Source of the DNA: Salinibacterium sp. NK8237
Lineage (GTDB): Bacteria > Actinomycetota > Actinomycetes > Actinomycetales > Microbacteriaceae
Assembly (NCBI RefSeq): GCF_015864955.1
Contig: NZ_JADYWE010000002.1
Span: 190,326-254,325 of the forward strand
DNA: 64,000 nucleotides
Direction of reading: 5' to 3'
Made by a program: the position numbers and the translations under genes. Every line of letters starts with the position of its first letter. Position 1 is the stretch's first letter. The notes under the pieces were generated by a model. It had not been told where the DNA came from. It did not search any database and saw only the letters and a program-made list of their open reading frames with translations. Shown here in pieces: positions 1 through 8,739 of this stretch.

Positions 1-463
1 TGGCGGAACTGCCGTCGCCTGGAGTGCTCGACGCGTTCGTGCCTGGCCGCCCCTCTTGTCAATTGGCTCACCGGCATTGTCTCTGTGGGTCGGTTGTGGG
101 TTCTTCCTGATCGCCTCGCAGGTGACGTGTACTTCGGGATGCCCGCTGCCCTACGGTCCGAGCTTCACGTGGCAGGACTTCGCTCACACCCTTGCCGCGG
201 TAATCGCCTTTGCGGCAGCGTGTTGGGCCATGATCCAAACGTCGTTTGCTCGGGAACATCGTGTGCTCGCCCGGCTGTCACTGATCACTGCTGTTGCGGT
301 CGCCGTCATCGCTGGAACGGGTGGGCTCTTTTCGCTTTTCCGTTTTCAGGTTGTGCTCGGTAGCCGGCTCGAATTCGTCGCCACGACGATTGCGATTGCG
401 TGGCTCATGGTTCTCGGCACCGTCATTGCCGCCAGGGCACTGTCATGCCGCACTCGCGAGTAG
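1..463 (+). CDS. DUF998-like membrane protein, 5' truncated by window edge
   Basis: The reading frame is open to the first base of the window, so the true start lies upstream; a TTG at 56 is only the first start-like codon inside. The visible part carries hydrophobic segments and the Cys-rich GCPLP loop followed by an Asp-x-x-His stretch (QDFAHTLAAV) that I associate with the DUF998 family of small multi-pass membrane proteins. Function of the family is unknown. Two or three further transmembrane segments follow and the protein ends in a short basic tail. It converges with the nuclease gene on the minus strand, 21 bases away. Family assignment is by motif memory, not by a search. Confidence 0.6.
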   Translation, partial: GGTAVAWSARRVRAWPPLLSIGSPALSLWVGCGFFLIASQVTCTSGCPLPYGPSFTWQDFAHTLAAVIAFAAACWAMIQTSFAREHRVLARLSLITAVAVAVIAGTGGLFSLFRFQVVLGSRLEFVATTIAIAWLMVLGTVIAARALSCRTRE

Positions 464-484
464 ACACCACGTGCGGGTGAGCGG

Positions 485-1087
485 TTAGGACGCCCGCATG
501 AGATCGAGAAGCCGATCTGCCAAACCTACGAGTGTGTGGATCTGGTCTTCGTCGCGCTCAACCCACTGGCACTTCGGCTCGGCATGCACCGGCACGAAGT
601 CAGTGTGCTGCTCCCACACCACGAGCGTGCGGTCGGCACCAAGCACATACTGTTGCCACCACACCTGCCGAAGGTAAGAGCGGGGGATCGTGCGCCACGG
701 TTTCGCCGTCGTCTTGATCTCCGAAAGCACGAGAGAACCGTCAAGTACGGAAACTCCGTCTGGCGTCGCCAAATGGAGAGGCTGATCGTGGGCGTGATAC
801 AAAGCTGAACTGGATTGGATGCCGTGCTCACCGAGCACCCAGCGCGCAATTTCAGGTTCCCGAGCGCGACCATGATCGGTAAACGCGTTACCGCTGAACC
901 CCGAGCCGAGTAGCTTGCTCTCCACAAGGGCACGCAACGATTGTTCTGTGGCTAGGCGGGCGGCATCCGTTGCTGTTACGCCGCGGCTGCGGGCACGAAG
1001 CCACGCGACGCGATCCTCAGAATGGGCGACGATGCGGTCGCGATGATTGGGCGCAACCGGCTCCCAAAGATCGAGTTCCGGTTGCAT
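485..1087 (-). CDS. YqaJ-type (lambda-exonuclease fold) nuclease
   Basis: A 200-residue protein of the YqaJ viral recombinase / PD-(D/E)XK exonuclease family, which in phages degrades one strand of duplex DNA for annealing-based recombination. Visible family motifs in order: SRGVTATDAA near the N-terminus, HGRAREPE (first acidic residue), VLDGS followed by SEIKT (the D...ExK core), and a Gln-containing YLRQVWWQQY helix. All catalytic positions look intact. The start chosen is the ATG at 1087, which gives MQPELDLWEP; the frame runs further upstream but that part is low-complexity and overlaps the promoter of the next gene. No RecT-type annealing protein or other phage gene is nearby, so it is an orphan; it may act in chromosomal DNA repair. 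Function is inferred from the family. Confidence 0.8.
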   Translation of the reverse strand: MQPELDLWEPVAPNHRDRIVAHSEDRVAWLRARSRGVTATDAARLATEQSLRALVESKLLGSGFSGNAFTDHGRAREPEIARWVLGEHGIQSSSALYHAHDQPLHLATPDGVSVLDGSLVLSEIKTTAKPWRTIPRSYLRQVWWQQYVLGADRTLVVWEQHTDFVPVHAEPKCQWVERDEDQIHTLVGLADRLLDLMRAS

Positions 1088-1223
1088 AGTCACACCCCAT
1101 TGTCTCTCTTCCCGAAGCGCTGGGTGCGCCCATCGCGGAGAAAGGGGCACTTCCCGGCCCCACAGTGGCCGGGAGTGCCGGGTTCGCGCGTTCATTGCCG
1201 ACAGGAACTGGCAGACTAGGCCC

Positions 1224-2687
1224 ATGCGAGCCGTGCACCCCTACATTGCGTCAACTGTGAGTTTTCGACGTCGTCTGGTTGGTGCGGCGGCGCTGGCGGT
1301 CATGGCGATGATGACTCTGGTGCCAGCGACAGCTGCTGTGGCATCCGTGGGATCAACTCCGCCTGATGTTACGTCCTTTGCCACTGACGATGACGGATTG
1401 CTCGTCGAGCTCGAAGAGTTTTTTGGTGTGGATCAGCGTGGCACCGGCCTCGATTTTTCTGACGGCATCGAGATCGGTGAAGTTGATCGTGTCTTCCTAT
1501 GGTCGAACGACTACCACTCGGGTCAGGTGACAGAGACAGCGGTGCAGTATGTGAACCGGTGGATGGTTCCGGTCACGATCGGGGAAGAGCCCGTTGGTGT
1601 CGCATTGATCGGGATCGACCCCGCCACTGTAGACCCCGAAATGATCGACTTTATTCGCAGCCCCGGCGTTGCGCTGGCGCTTGACGACGTCGATGATGAC
1701 GCCACGCTCGTGCAAGAGCCAGAAACTGGCGCATGGTTTAGCCTCATCGACGAAACCATTACCCCGCTCGTGCGTGGCACAAGCGAGGTGGCCGGAGAGG
1801 TGACCCTTGAGGCGTATCAACCCATCGTGTCGACTCGCCCTGTCGAGGTTGTGGAGGAGTCGCCGCAGCCTGATCAGGGAGCTGTGCAGTCCGTGGTGCT
1901 CATTGTGACGACGGTGATTGTCGTGCTACTCGCCCTGCTCATCCCGACCATCCTCGGACAGGTGCGCGAGCGCCGAGAGCGTCGCGCTGCCGAAGAAGGA
2001 TCGACCGAGGAAGAGCAGGCCGAAAAAGAGGCGACCGAAGAAGCCGCCGCGGCTGACTCGGACGTTGACATGGTGGCTGACAGCGTACCTCTCGGCTCGG
2101 ATGATGCTGGCCTGCCTGTTACTAAAGAGGCGGCAACCGTGGGAGCCCAGTCTGGCTTCGCACCTGCGAAGGTCGCGGAAGCGAAGACTCCTGCGGCGAA
2201 GACTCCTGCGGCGAAGAAACCTGCGGCGAAGAAACCCGCGACGAAGAAACCCGTCGCGACGAAAGCTGCCGTGAAGAAGGCTCCGGCTGCAAAGGCTCCC
2301 GTTGCGAGAAAGCCGGCTGCGAAGAAACCGGCAACGAAGGCAACGCCGAAGACCACGACGAAAACAACAATCAAGGCACCGCAAGAATCCACAGCGAAGA
2401 CCACCGTCAAGCGCACGGCACAATCAACTGCTGCCTCGGCATCGTCGACTGCTGCAAAAAAGGTGCCGGCCAAGACCACGCCGGCCAAGAAGGCTCCAGC
2501 CAAGACTGCGCCAGCCAAGACCACGCCAGCGAAGAAGGCTCCAGCCAAGAAGGCTCCAGCCAAGAAAACGCCAGCCACGTCGCCAACAGCCTTACAACCG
2601 GTTGCCAAGAAGGCGACGCCCTCGACAACGTCAAAGAAACGCGCGCAGTCCACAACAACAGACGTGACTGATAGCTCGGCAGACTAG
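1224..2687 (+). CDS. Membrane-anchored protein with histone H1-like Lys/Ala/Pro tail
   Basis: I do not recognise the family of the outer domain. The 487-residue product starts at the ATG at 1224. It has an N-terminal signal-like segment (about residues 14-40), an acidic domain of about 180 residues containing a WSNDYHSGQ stretch, one transmembrane helix (about 221-244) followed at once by RERRERR, and then a long tail. From about residue 313 to 450 the tail is a run of AKKPA, AKKAPA and AKTTPA units like eukaryotic histone H1 or the tails of mycobacterial HupB. Positive-inside logic puts the tail in the cytoplasm. That topology would allow a membrane protein to touch DNA or another polyanion, which is inference. 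A MATE exporter starts 7 bases after its stop and is probably cotranscribed. Confidence 0.7.
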   Translation: MRAVHPYIASTVSFRRRLVGAAALAVMAMMTLVPATAAVASVGSTPPDVTSFATDDDGLLVELEEFFGVDQRGTGLDFSDGIEIGEVDRVFLWSNDYHSGQVTETAVQYVNRWMVPVTIGEEPVGVALIGIDPATVDPEMIDFIRSPGVALALDDVDDDATLVQEPETGAWFSLIDETITPLVRGTSEVAGEVTLEAYQPIVSTRPVEVVEESPQPDQGAVQSVVLIVTTVIVVLLALLIPTILGQVRERRERRAAEEGSTEEEQAEKEATEEAAAADSDVDMVADSVPLGSDDAGLPVTKEAATVGAQSGFAPAKVAEAKTPAAKTPAAKKPAAKKPATKKPVATKAAVKKAPAAKAPVARKPAAKKPATKATPKTTTKTTIKAPQESTAKTTVKRTAQSTAASASSTAAKKVPAKTTPAKKAPAKTAPAKTTPAKKAPAKKAPAKKTPATSPTALQPVAKKATPSTTSKKRAQSTTTDVTDSSAD

Positions 2688-2693
2688 ATAACT

Positions 2694-4025
2694 GTGGGAT
2701 TGCTGCGCTCACCGCTCGACCGCGACATCCGACGCCTCGCTGTTCCGGCGTTGGGTGCGCTCGTCGCTGAACCGATTTTTCTGCTCACCGACACCGCCCT
2801 TGTCGGCCATCTCGGCAGTGCCCAGTTGGGCGGACTGAGTGTCGCCAGCGCCGTGCTGCAGACGGCGGTTGGTCTGCTCATATTTCTTGCATACTCCACG
2901 ACTCCGGCGGTTGCGCGTTGGCTTGGTGTGGGCAATCGGGCGCGCGCGGTCACAGCGGGCGTTGACGGGGTGTGGCTCGCCATCGCTCTCGGCGTCATCC
3001 TTGTAGCGGTCGGCATCCCGAGCAGTCCGTGGCTGATTAGCCTCTTCAATCCGGATGCCAGCGTTGTGGGCTACGCCACCGAGTACCTGTCGATTTCTAT
3101 CATCGGGTTGCCCGCAATGCTCATCACTTTTGCCGCTTCAGGGCTGCTGCGGGGATTGCAAGACACTCGCACGCCGCTGGTCGTTGCTGTTGCCGGTTTC
3201 GTTTCTAACGCTCTGCTCAACACGTTATTCATTTACGGCTTTGGGTGGGGCGTCGCTGGCTCTGCGATCGGCACCGTCGTGGCGAGCTGGGGCATGGCTG
3301 TCGCTTATCTTGTGATGGTGGTGACGCTCGCTCGCCGCGAGGGTGCCCGGCTGAGACCGCACGCGACCGGGATGTTGTTGGCCGGTCATGCTGGAGCGTG
3401 GCTTTTGCTTCGCACTGCATCGTTGCGCGCTGCGATGCTTGCCACGATCGCGGTGGCCACGAGCTTCGGGGTGCCTGAGCTTGCAACTGTCCAGATCGCG
3501 CTTACGATCTTCGCGACGCTTGCCTTTGTACTTGATGCTCTGGCTATCGCTGGCCAAGCGATGATCGGTAAAGAATTGGGGGCTAGTGACCTTCCCCGCG
3601 CTCGCGCGATCACCCGCAGGCTCATCGAGCTGGGCATCGGCAGTGGAATCATTCTTGGCATCATCGTGCTGGTGTCGTCGCCCTGGGTTGGGTTCGCGTT
3701 CAGTTCCGACCCAGAGGTGCGCACTGGGCTGGCTGCACTGCTGCCAGTGCTTGCTCTCGGCATCCCGGTTGCTGGTTTCGTATTTGTGCTTGACGGCGTG
3801 CTGATCGGGGCGGGGGATGCCCGTTACTTGGCGTTGAGCGGGCTTATCAACCTCGCCGTGTATGTGCCGTTGCTGTGGTGGGTCGACACCGCGGGTCTTA
3901 GCTCGGTGGCTGCCATCGTGGCCCTGTGGTTCGCTTTCGGTCTCGGCTACATTGGTGCCCGTGCTGTCACTCTCGGCATTCGGGCCAAGGGCGATCGTTG
4001 GCTTATCCCTGGGGCGACGCGCTGA
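2694..4025 (+). CDS. MATE-family efflux transporter (DinF-like)
   Basis: A 443-residue polytopic protein of the multidrug and toxic compound extrusion superfamily, DinF branch, which exports substrates in exchange for protons or sodium. About 12 hydrophobic segments are visible, arranged as two similar halves. Family hallmarks are the N-terminal RRLAVPALGALVAEPIF segment followed by a TDTALVGHLG motif, and GLLRGLQDTRTPL in the middle. The length is usual for the family. The start is a GTG at 2694, six bases after the stop of the H1-tailed membrane protein, so the two genes probably form one transcript. The substrate cannot be read from the sequence. Confidence 0.9.
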   Translation: MGLLRSPLDRDIRRLAVPALGALVAEPIFLLTDTALVGHLGSAQLGGLSVASAVLQTAVGLLIFLAYSTTPAVARWLGVGNRARAVTAGVDGVWLAIALGVILVAVGIPSSPWLISLFNPDASVVGYATEYLSISIIGLPAMLITFAASGLLRGLQDTRTPLVVAVAGFVSNALLNTLFIYGFGWGVAGSAIGTVVASWGMAVAYLVMVVTLARREGARLRPHATGMLLAGHAGAWLLLRTASLRAAMLATIAVATSFGVPELATVQIALTIFATLAFVLDALAIAGQAMIGKELGASDLPRARAITRRLIELGIGSGIILGIIVLVSSPWVGFAFSSDPEVRTGLAALLPVLALGIPVAGFVFVLDGVLIGAGDARYLALSGLINLAVYVPLLWWVDTAGLSSVAAIVALWFAFGLGYIGARAVTLGIRAKGDRWLIPGATR

Positions 4026-4061
4026 TCAGAGCGCGCCGCCCGACAGATGCTAGATATTGCC

Positions 4062-4733
4062 TTACTTCTTCTCGGTGACCGCACCGTGCTTGAGCATCAG
4101 CCGACGCTCGGCACGCTTCGCCACGGCAGAATCGTGAGTAACGATGATGAGCGTGAGCCCCTGATCGCGCCAGAGTCCCTCGAGTAGTTCCATGATTTCG
4201 TCACGCGTTTGCTCATCAAGGTTTCCGGTCGGCTCGTCGGCTAGCAGCACGGTGGGTTCCTTGACGAGGGCTCGAGCGATCGCAACACGCTGTTGCTGGC
4301 CGCCCGATAGCTCAGAGGGGTGATGGGTGAGGCGCTCGCCCAACCCCACCTTCTGCAGTGCGGCCGTAGCGCGGCTCTTGCGATCCGCGCTGGGGAGCCC
4401 GAGAGGGGCCAATGCCGTCTCCACATTTTCCTGAGCGGTGAGAGTGGGGATGAGGTTGAAGCCCTGGAACACGAACCCAATTGTGTGGGCGCGAATTTCA
4501 GCGAGCCGCGAATCCGGCATCTTCGAAAGCTCGTCGTCGCCGAGAGTGACGCTGCCACTCGTCGGCCGTTCGAGCGCTCCCAGCATCTGTAGGAGAGTAG
4601 ATTTTCCGCCGCCGGTGGGGCCTTGAATGGCCACCATCTGCCCGGTAGGGATGGTCAGGCTCACCTTGTTGAGGGCTGTGACAGTGCCGCGTTTGGATTC
4701 GTACGTTTTGGTTAGTTCTTTGAGTTCATACAT
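4062..4733 (-). CDS. MacB/LolD-type ABC transporter ATP-binding subunit
   Basis: A 223-residue ATPase of the MacB/LolD/DevA class that powers FtsX-type permeases. Walker A is GPTGGGKST at residues 38-46; the signature LSGGQQQR and Walker [12 protein letters not shown] are intact, and the latter form is typical of this class. A good ribosome site (aaggag) lies upstream of the ATG at 4733. It is the second gene of a two-gene unit with the permease at 4768-6276. The unit is divergent from an OmpR-type two-component system, an arrangement often seen for exporters of, or resistance to, antimicrobial peptides and lipids. The substrate is unknown. Confidence 0.92.
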   Translation of the reverse strand: MYELKELTKTYESKRGTVTALNKVSLTIPTGQMVAIQGPTGGGKSTLLQMLGALERPTSGSVTLGDDELSKMPDSRLAEIRAHTIGFVFQGFNLIPTLTAQENVETALAPLGLPSADRKSRATAALQKVGLGERLTHHPSELSGGQQQRVAIARALVKEPTVLLADEPTGNLDEQTRDEIMELLEGLWRDQGLTLIIVTHDSAVAKRAERRLMLKHGAVTEKK

Positions 4734-4767
4734 TGAAAGTCTCCTTGAGGTCTACAGGTGCGGGGGA

Positions 4768-6276
4768 TCAGGCGACGCTGCGGAGAGCTTCGGCGGGGCG
4801 AAGCCGCGCTGCACGCCATCCACCGAATGCTCCAGCGAGGAGGCCTCCGACGATTGCGAGGGCAACGGCGATGCCGATGATTCCGAACGTGATGGGGATC
4901 TGGAGAGCAACATCGGTTGTGGCTGCCGCTGCCGTGGTTGCGGCATCACCGAATCGGTTGCCGCCGCCACCCTGGGCAGCGCCCTGGCCGGCAACCGTGG
5001 TTGTGGCAACCGCGCTTGCGCTGAGCACGGGAGCAATGAGGTTGATCGAGAGAATTCCGAGCAAGCCGATTACGACTCCGATCACGCCACCGATGGCACC
5101 CTGCACGAGCGATTCGCCGGCAACCTGACGCACTACGGCGCCGTTGCTCCAACCAATTGCCTTCAGGGTTCCGAACTCACGGGTGCGACGAGCGACGCCC
5201 GACGTCGTGAGCAGCACGGAGATGAGGAAGGCAGCGGCGAGCACGATGATCGAGAGCCACGTTCCGAGCTTTCCGACGAGGTCGGAGGCGGTAGAAAGCG
5301 AACCGGAAACGCTCGATGCGAGGTCTTCTTGAGTCTTAACCGAAGCATCCGGGAGCGCCGTCTGCAGTGCTGACTGAACGGCTGCTATGTCGTTTGAGCT
5401 TGCCGCTTGCACGTACACGGTAGAGATTTGACCCTCAAGGTCAGCTACACGCTGAGCGGTATCGAGCGGAATGTAGGTGTTGGATGCCGTAGTAGCGTCA
5501 GACGACGTTGAGGTGACGGTTCCGATGATGGTGAATTCTTCGCCACCAATCTCAAGGGTGTCGTCGACGGCGAGTGAGCTCGTGGTGGCGTAGCTCGTGT
5601 CGAGGATTACGACGTTGGAGTCACTGTCGGTCGTCTCGAACGCGCGGCCGTCGACGAGTTCAACGGAAGTGAGTGGGCCGACGCTTTCGCCGGCTACGTC
5701 GATTCCGGTAACCGTGAAGGTGTCTACTTCGAAGGCGCTTCCGCCTGCTCCGTCTGGGCCGCCACGGCCGCCCTGCGCTTCGCCCTCGCCGGGTGCTGCG
5801 CCTTGCTCGGTACCTTGGTCGGTGGTGACGTCGGGTGCTGCTACTTCGCCGCTGAAGCTCACATTGGTGAGGGCGAGGGTGGCGGTGGCTGCGGCGACGG
5901 TGTCTAGGCCGAGGGCAGTGGTGAGAGCCTCGGCATCGAAGGTGGTGCTGGCGATGCCGCTGGTGAGAGTTGACTGGCTGATTGCTGTGGTGCCGTCGGC
6001 GGTTTCGCCGTCATCGGCGCCGAACTCGAACCGGGGCTGTTGTTGCTGAGCGGTTCCCTCTTCGCCTTCGACAGGGGTTTCGGGGTCTTGCGTGATCGTG
6101 ATGTCAGTTCCGACACCGTAGACGGAGGCCAACACAGTGGCTTGGGCATCCTTAACACCGGCTGCGACGCCGTTGACGATCATGACGAGCGCGATGGCGA
6201 GTGCCATTCCGGCCGCGATGATGGCTGTTTGTTTGCGTCGATTGCTGAGCTCTCGATACAGGTACGTTCCGAACAT
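4768..6276 (-). CDS. MacB/FtsX-family ABC transporter permease
   Basis: A 502-residue permease. An N-terminal transmembrane helix (RKQTAIIAAGMALAIAL...) is followed by a large extracytoplasmic MacB periplasmic-core-like domain of about 310 residues, rich in Gly, Gln and Thr around residues 75-190, and then three more membrane helices forming the FtsX domain (AFLISVLLTTSG..., ...IGGVIGVVIGLLGIL..., ...GIAVALAIVGGLLAG). The start is the ATG at 6276, which has a gaggag ribosome site; an upstream ATG at 6318 lacks one. It is the partner of the ATPase at 4062-4733. The glycine-rich insert (EGEAQGGRGGPDGAGG) is probably an extracellular flexible loop. Confidence 0.9.
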   Translation of the reverse strand: MFGTYLYRELSNRRKQTAIIAAGMALAIALVMIVNGVAAGVKDAQATVLASVYGVGTDITITQDPETPVEGEEGTAQQQQPRFEFGADDGETADGTTAISQSTLTSGIASTTFDAEALTTALGLDTVAAATATLALTNVSFSGEVAAPDVTTDQGTEQGAAPGEGEAQGGRGGPDGAGGSAFEVDTFTVTGIDVAGESVGPLTSVELVDGRAFETTDSDSNVVILDTSYATTSSLAVDDTLEIGGEEFTIIGTVTSTSSDATTASNTYIPLDTAQRVADLEGQISTVYVQAASSNDIAAVQSALQTALPDASVKTQEDLASSVSGSLSTASDLVGKLGTWLSIIVLAAAFLISVLLTTSGVARRTREFGTLKAIGWSNGAVVRQVAGESLVQGAIGGVIGVVIGLLGILSINLIAPVLSASAVATTTVAGQGAAQGGGGNRFGDAATTAAAATTDVALQIPITFGIIGIAVALAIVGGLLAGAFGGWRAARLRPAEALRSVA

Positions 6277-6454
6277 GGGTCTCCTCGGGTGATGCGAACG
6301 GTGCGGTAGTGGAGCCAAACCTAGGAACGACGTCTATCAGGGGTCTATGGCAAGGCTGAGAGTGCACCGAGAAAGTCACTAACGTGCGGCACGCTCACCA
6401 GATTGATAAGCGCCGCACAGAAATTTCATAGGAAACTCCGAATAACTAGAGGAC
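6277..6454. promoter_or_regulatory. Divergent promoter region, ABC exporter / two-component system
   Basis: This 178-base spacer separates the exporter operon (minus strand) from the response regulator (plus strand) and must hold promoters for both. A 7-base inverted repeat, gtgcggc (near 6384) and gccgcac (near 6412), flanks its right half and is a candidate response-regulator site. I could not assign -10/-35 boxes with confidence. Confidence 0.45.
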
Positions 6455-7207
6455 ATGACCCAGTCACACCACCTCCCCGCCGTCCAGGCTCAACCGCGAC
6501 TTAGCCGCGCCGATGGAACCGCCATTCGTGCGGTGGTGGTCGACGACGAAGATTCGCTCACCGACCTTCTCTCCATGGCATTGCGCTATGAGGGGTGGGA
6601 TGTGCGGCTCGCGTCAGATGGCCCGCAAGCGCTGTCGACCATCCGCGAGTTCAAACCTGACGTCGTCGTTCTCGACATCATGCTGCCTGGCCTCGACGGA
6701 CTCTCGGTGCTTTCTCGCTTGCGGGCGGACGGCATCCAGACCCCGATTCTTTTTCTCACCGCCAAAGACTCAGTAGACGATCGCATCGCCGGTCTCACAG
6801 TGGGCGGCGACGACTACGTCACGAAGCCGTTCAGCCTCGAAGAGCTTGTTGCGCGATTGCGGGCGTTGCTGCGTCGTTCAGCGCTCACGATCTCGGGGGA
6901 GGCCAACCCCATCATCGAAGTCGGCGACTTGAGCCTCGATGAAAGCACCTACGAAGTGAGCCGCGCGGGCACCCCGATCGAGCTCACTGCGACCGAATTC
7001 GAACTCTTGCGCTACCTTATGCGTAACCCACGCCGTGTTTTGAGCCGAGCACAAATCCTCGACCGGGTGTGGAGTTACGACTTTGGGGGCAAAGCAAGCG
7101 TGGTTGAAATCTATATTTCTTACCTTCGCAAGAAGGTCGATGTTCTTGGCCCGCCCATGATCCAAACCGTACGCGGTGTTGGTTACATGTTGCGGGCTCC
7201 AGAATGA
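6455..7207 (+). CDS. OmpR/PhoB-family response regulator
   Basis: A 250-residue two-component regulator. The receiver domain (about residues 28-140) has the acidic pocket VVDDEDS, the phosphoacceptor Asp74 in VVVLDIMLPG, the TAK switch residues and the KPF lysine. The C-terminal winged helix (about 155-247) contains LTATEFELLRYLM, RAQILDRVW and SYLRKKVD, typical of OmpR/PhoB DNA binding. A 25-residue N-terminal extension precedes the receiver. The ribosome site agagga lies just before the ATG. Its last four bases overlap the kinase start (ATGA), so the pair is translationally coupled. The divergent MacB-type exporter is the likely target. Confidence 0.95.
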   Translation: MTQSHHLPAVQAQPRLSRADGTAIRAVVVDDEDSLTDLLSMALRYEGWDVRLASDGPQALSTIREFKPDVVVLDIMLPGLDGLSVLSRLRADGIQTPILFLTAKDSVDDRIAGLTVGGDDYVTKPFSLEELVARLRALLRRSALTISGEANPIIEVGDLSLDESTYEVSRAGTPIELTATEFELLRYLMRNPRRVLSRAQILDRVWSYDFGGKASVVEIYISYLRKKVDVLGPPMIQTVRGVGYMLRAPE

Positions 7208-8697
7208 CCAGGCCTCGAGAAGTTCGAGCCCCAGGCACTCGTCGTCCACCGCTGAGCCTCCGCAATCGTTTGGTGCTGGGAAGTGCCGCTCTCATAGCGC
7301 TAGCGGCAATTCTCATCGGTGTGGTGAGTGTCCTAGCGCTTCAGGGTTTTCTGGTCAATCGCCTCGATGCTCAGCTCGAGGCTGCGTCGAATCGTTCTCA
7401 GGGAGCCCTCGAGGGGCGTCAGAGCGAGGAGCCCGGTCGAGTGCCGCCTGCGGGTGACTTTCTCGCACTGCCCGGGCAGAGCGAGGGAACTATCGCGGGA
7501 CTAGTGAGCTCCAACGGTCAGATCACTGCTGGCGTTCTCGGCAATGAAGGATCCTCGGCGCCGCTCACGGAAGAGCAGCTTGAGTCTCTCGCCGCGGTTG
7601 AAAAAATCGGCGAGCCAACCACTATCTCGCTTGGTGGTGATCTGGGGTACTATCGCGTTATCGTGTCCCAGAATCAGGCTCGAGGTGAGTCCCTGATCGT
7701 CGCGCTGCCGCTCTCTGACGTGAACGCGACGGTTCTTCAACTCACCACCCTTGTTGTTGGAATTGGCCTTCTCGCCATCATCATCGCGGCCATCGCCGGG
7801 GCAATTGCTGTGCGCTTTGCACTCCGCCCGCTCGAGCGCGTCGCGGAAACGGCGACCCGTGTGTCTGAGCTCCAACTTGATCGCGGAGATGTCGCGCTCG
7901 CAGAACGTGTTTCGGCCACTGACGCCGACCCGCGCACTGAAGTCGGGCAAGTGGGATCCGCGCTCAACCGATTGCTGGAGCACGTGGCATCCGCTCTGTC
8001 TGCTCGTGAAGCGAGCGAGAAGAAAGTGCGATCGTTTGTGGCGGATGCTAGCCACGAGTTGCGTACGCCGCTGGCGTCGATCCGCGGTTATGCCGAACTC
8101 ACTCGCCGTGGTGGCCACGACATTCCCGATGACGTCGCTCATGCGATTGGCCGAATCGAATCAGAGTCTGTGCGCATGACGGGTCTCGTTGAGAGCCTGC
8201 TGCTGTTGGCTCGTCTCGATGAGGCCGCGCCGGTTGAGCATTCGTCCGTCGATCTTTCGCGGCTGCTTATCGATGCCGTGGGCGACGCCCACGTGGCGGG
8301 CTCCGATCACGTTTGGGAGCTTGAGCTTCCGGATGACTCGGTCGTGATCAGCGGCGATAACGCTCGACTTCATCAGGTCGTCGCCAACTTGCTCACGAAT
8401 GCGCGCGTGCATACTCCCGCAGGCACCACTGTCACCGCCCGCTTATCTCGCGAGGGAGACCGTGCCGTCATTGAGATCAGCGACACGGGGCCGGGTATCC
8501 GGGATGACCTGCAAGCAACTGTCTTTGAACGTTTCGTGCGCGGTGACAGCTCCCGATCGCGTGCTGCGGGAAGCACTGGTTTGGGTCTCGCCATTGTTGC
8601 TGCCGTCGTTGATGCGCACGGAGGCGCGAGCTCCGTAACTAGCGAGCCGGGCAATACCGTGTTCCGTATTGAGCTGCCTGCGGGTGTCGTTCTCTAA
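7204..8697 (+). CDS. Membrane sensor histidine kinase, partner of the OmpR-type regulator
   Basis: A 497-residue classical kinase. Transmembrane helix 1 spans about residues 25-47, an extracellular sensing loop runs to about 177, helix 2 spans about 178-203, and a HAMP linker follows. The HisKA domain has His284 in DASHELRTPL. The HATPase domain shows the N box NLLTNARVHTPAG, the G1 box DTGPGI and the G2 box STGLGLAIV. All catalytic elements are intact. The start codon is the ATG overlapping the regulator stop. The gene ends about 50 bases upstream of the L10 leader, whose promoter lies in between. The signal is unknown; the linked exporter suggests envelope or antibiotic stress. Confidence 0.95.
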   Translation: MTRPREVRAPGTRRPPLSLRNRLVLGSAALIALAAILIGVVSVLALQGFLVNRLDAQLEAASNRSQGALEGRQSEEPGRVPPAGDFLALPGQSEGTIAGLVSSNGQITAGVLGNEGSSAPLTEEQLESLAAVEKIGEPTTISLGGDLGYYRVIVSQNQARGESLIVALPLSDVNATVLQLTTLVVGIGLLAIIIAAIAGAIAVRFALRPLERVAETATRVSELQLDRGDVALAERVSATDADPRTEVGQVGSALNRLLEHVASALSAREASEKKVRSFVADASHELRTPLASIRGYAELTRRGGHDIPDDVAHAIGRIESESVRMTGLVESLLLLARLDEAAPVEHSSVDLSRLLIDAVGDAHVAGSDHVWELELPDDSVVISGDNARLHQVVANLLTNARVHTPAGTTVTARLSREGDRAVIEISDTGPGIRDDLQATVFERFVRGDSSRSRAAGSTGLGLAIVAAVVDAHGGASSVTSEPGNTVFRIELPAGVVL

Positions 8698-8704
8698 CTC
8701 CGGC

Positions 8705-8733
8705 TTGCGCAGGTGCTCCCCATCACGTATTCT
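8705..8733 (+). promoter_or_regulatory. Probable sigma-70-type promoter of the rplJ-rplL operon
   Basis: A -35-like TTGCGC (8705-8710) and a -10-like TATTCT (8728-8733) are separated by 17 bases. The predicted transcription start, near 8740, is exactly where the recognisable L10 leader begins, which supports the call. Confidence 0.6.
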
Positions 8734-8739
8734 TATCGA

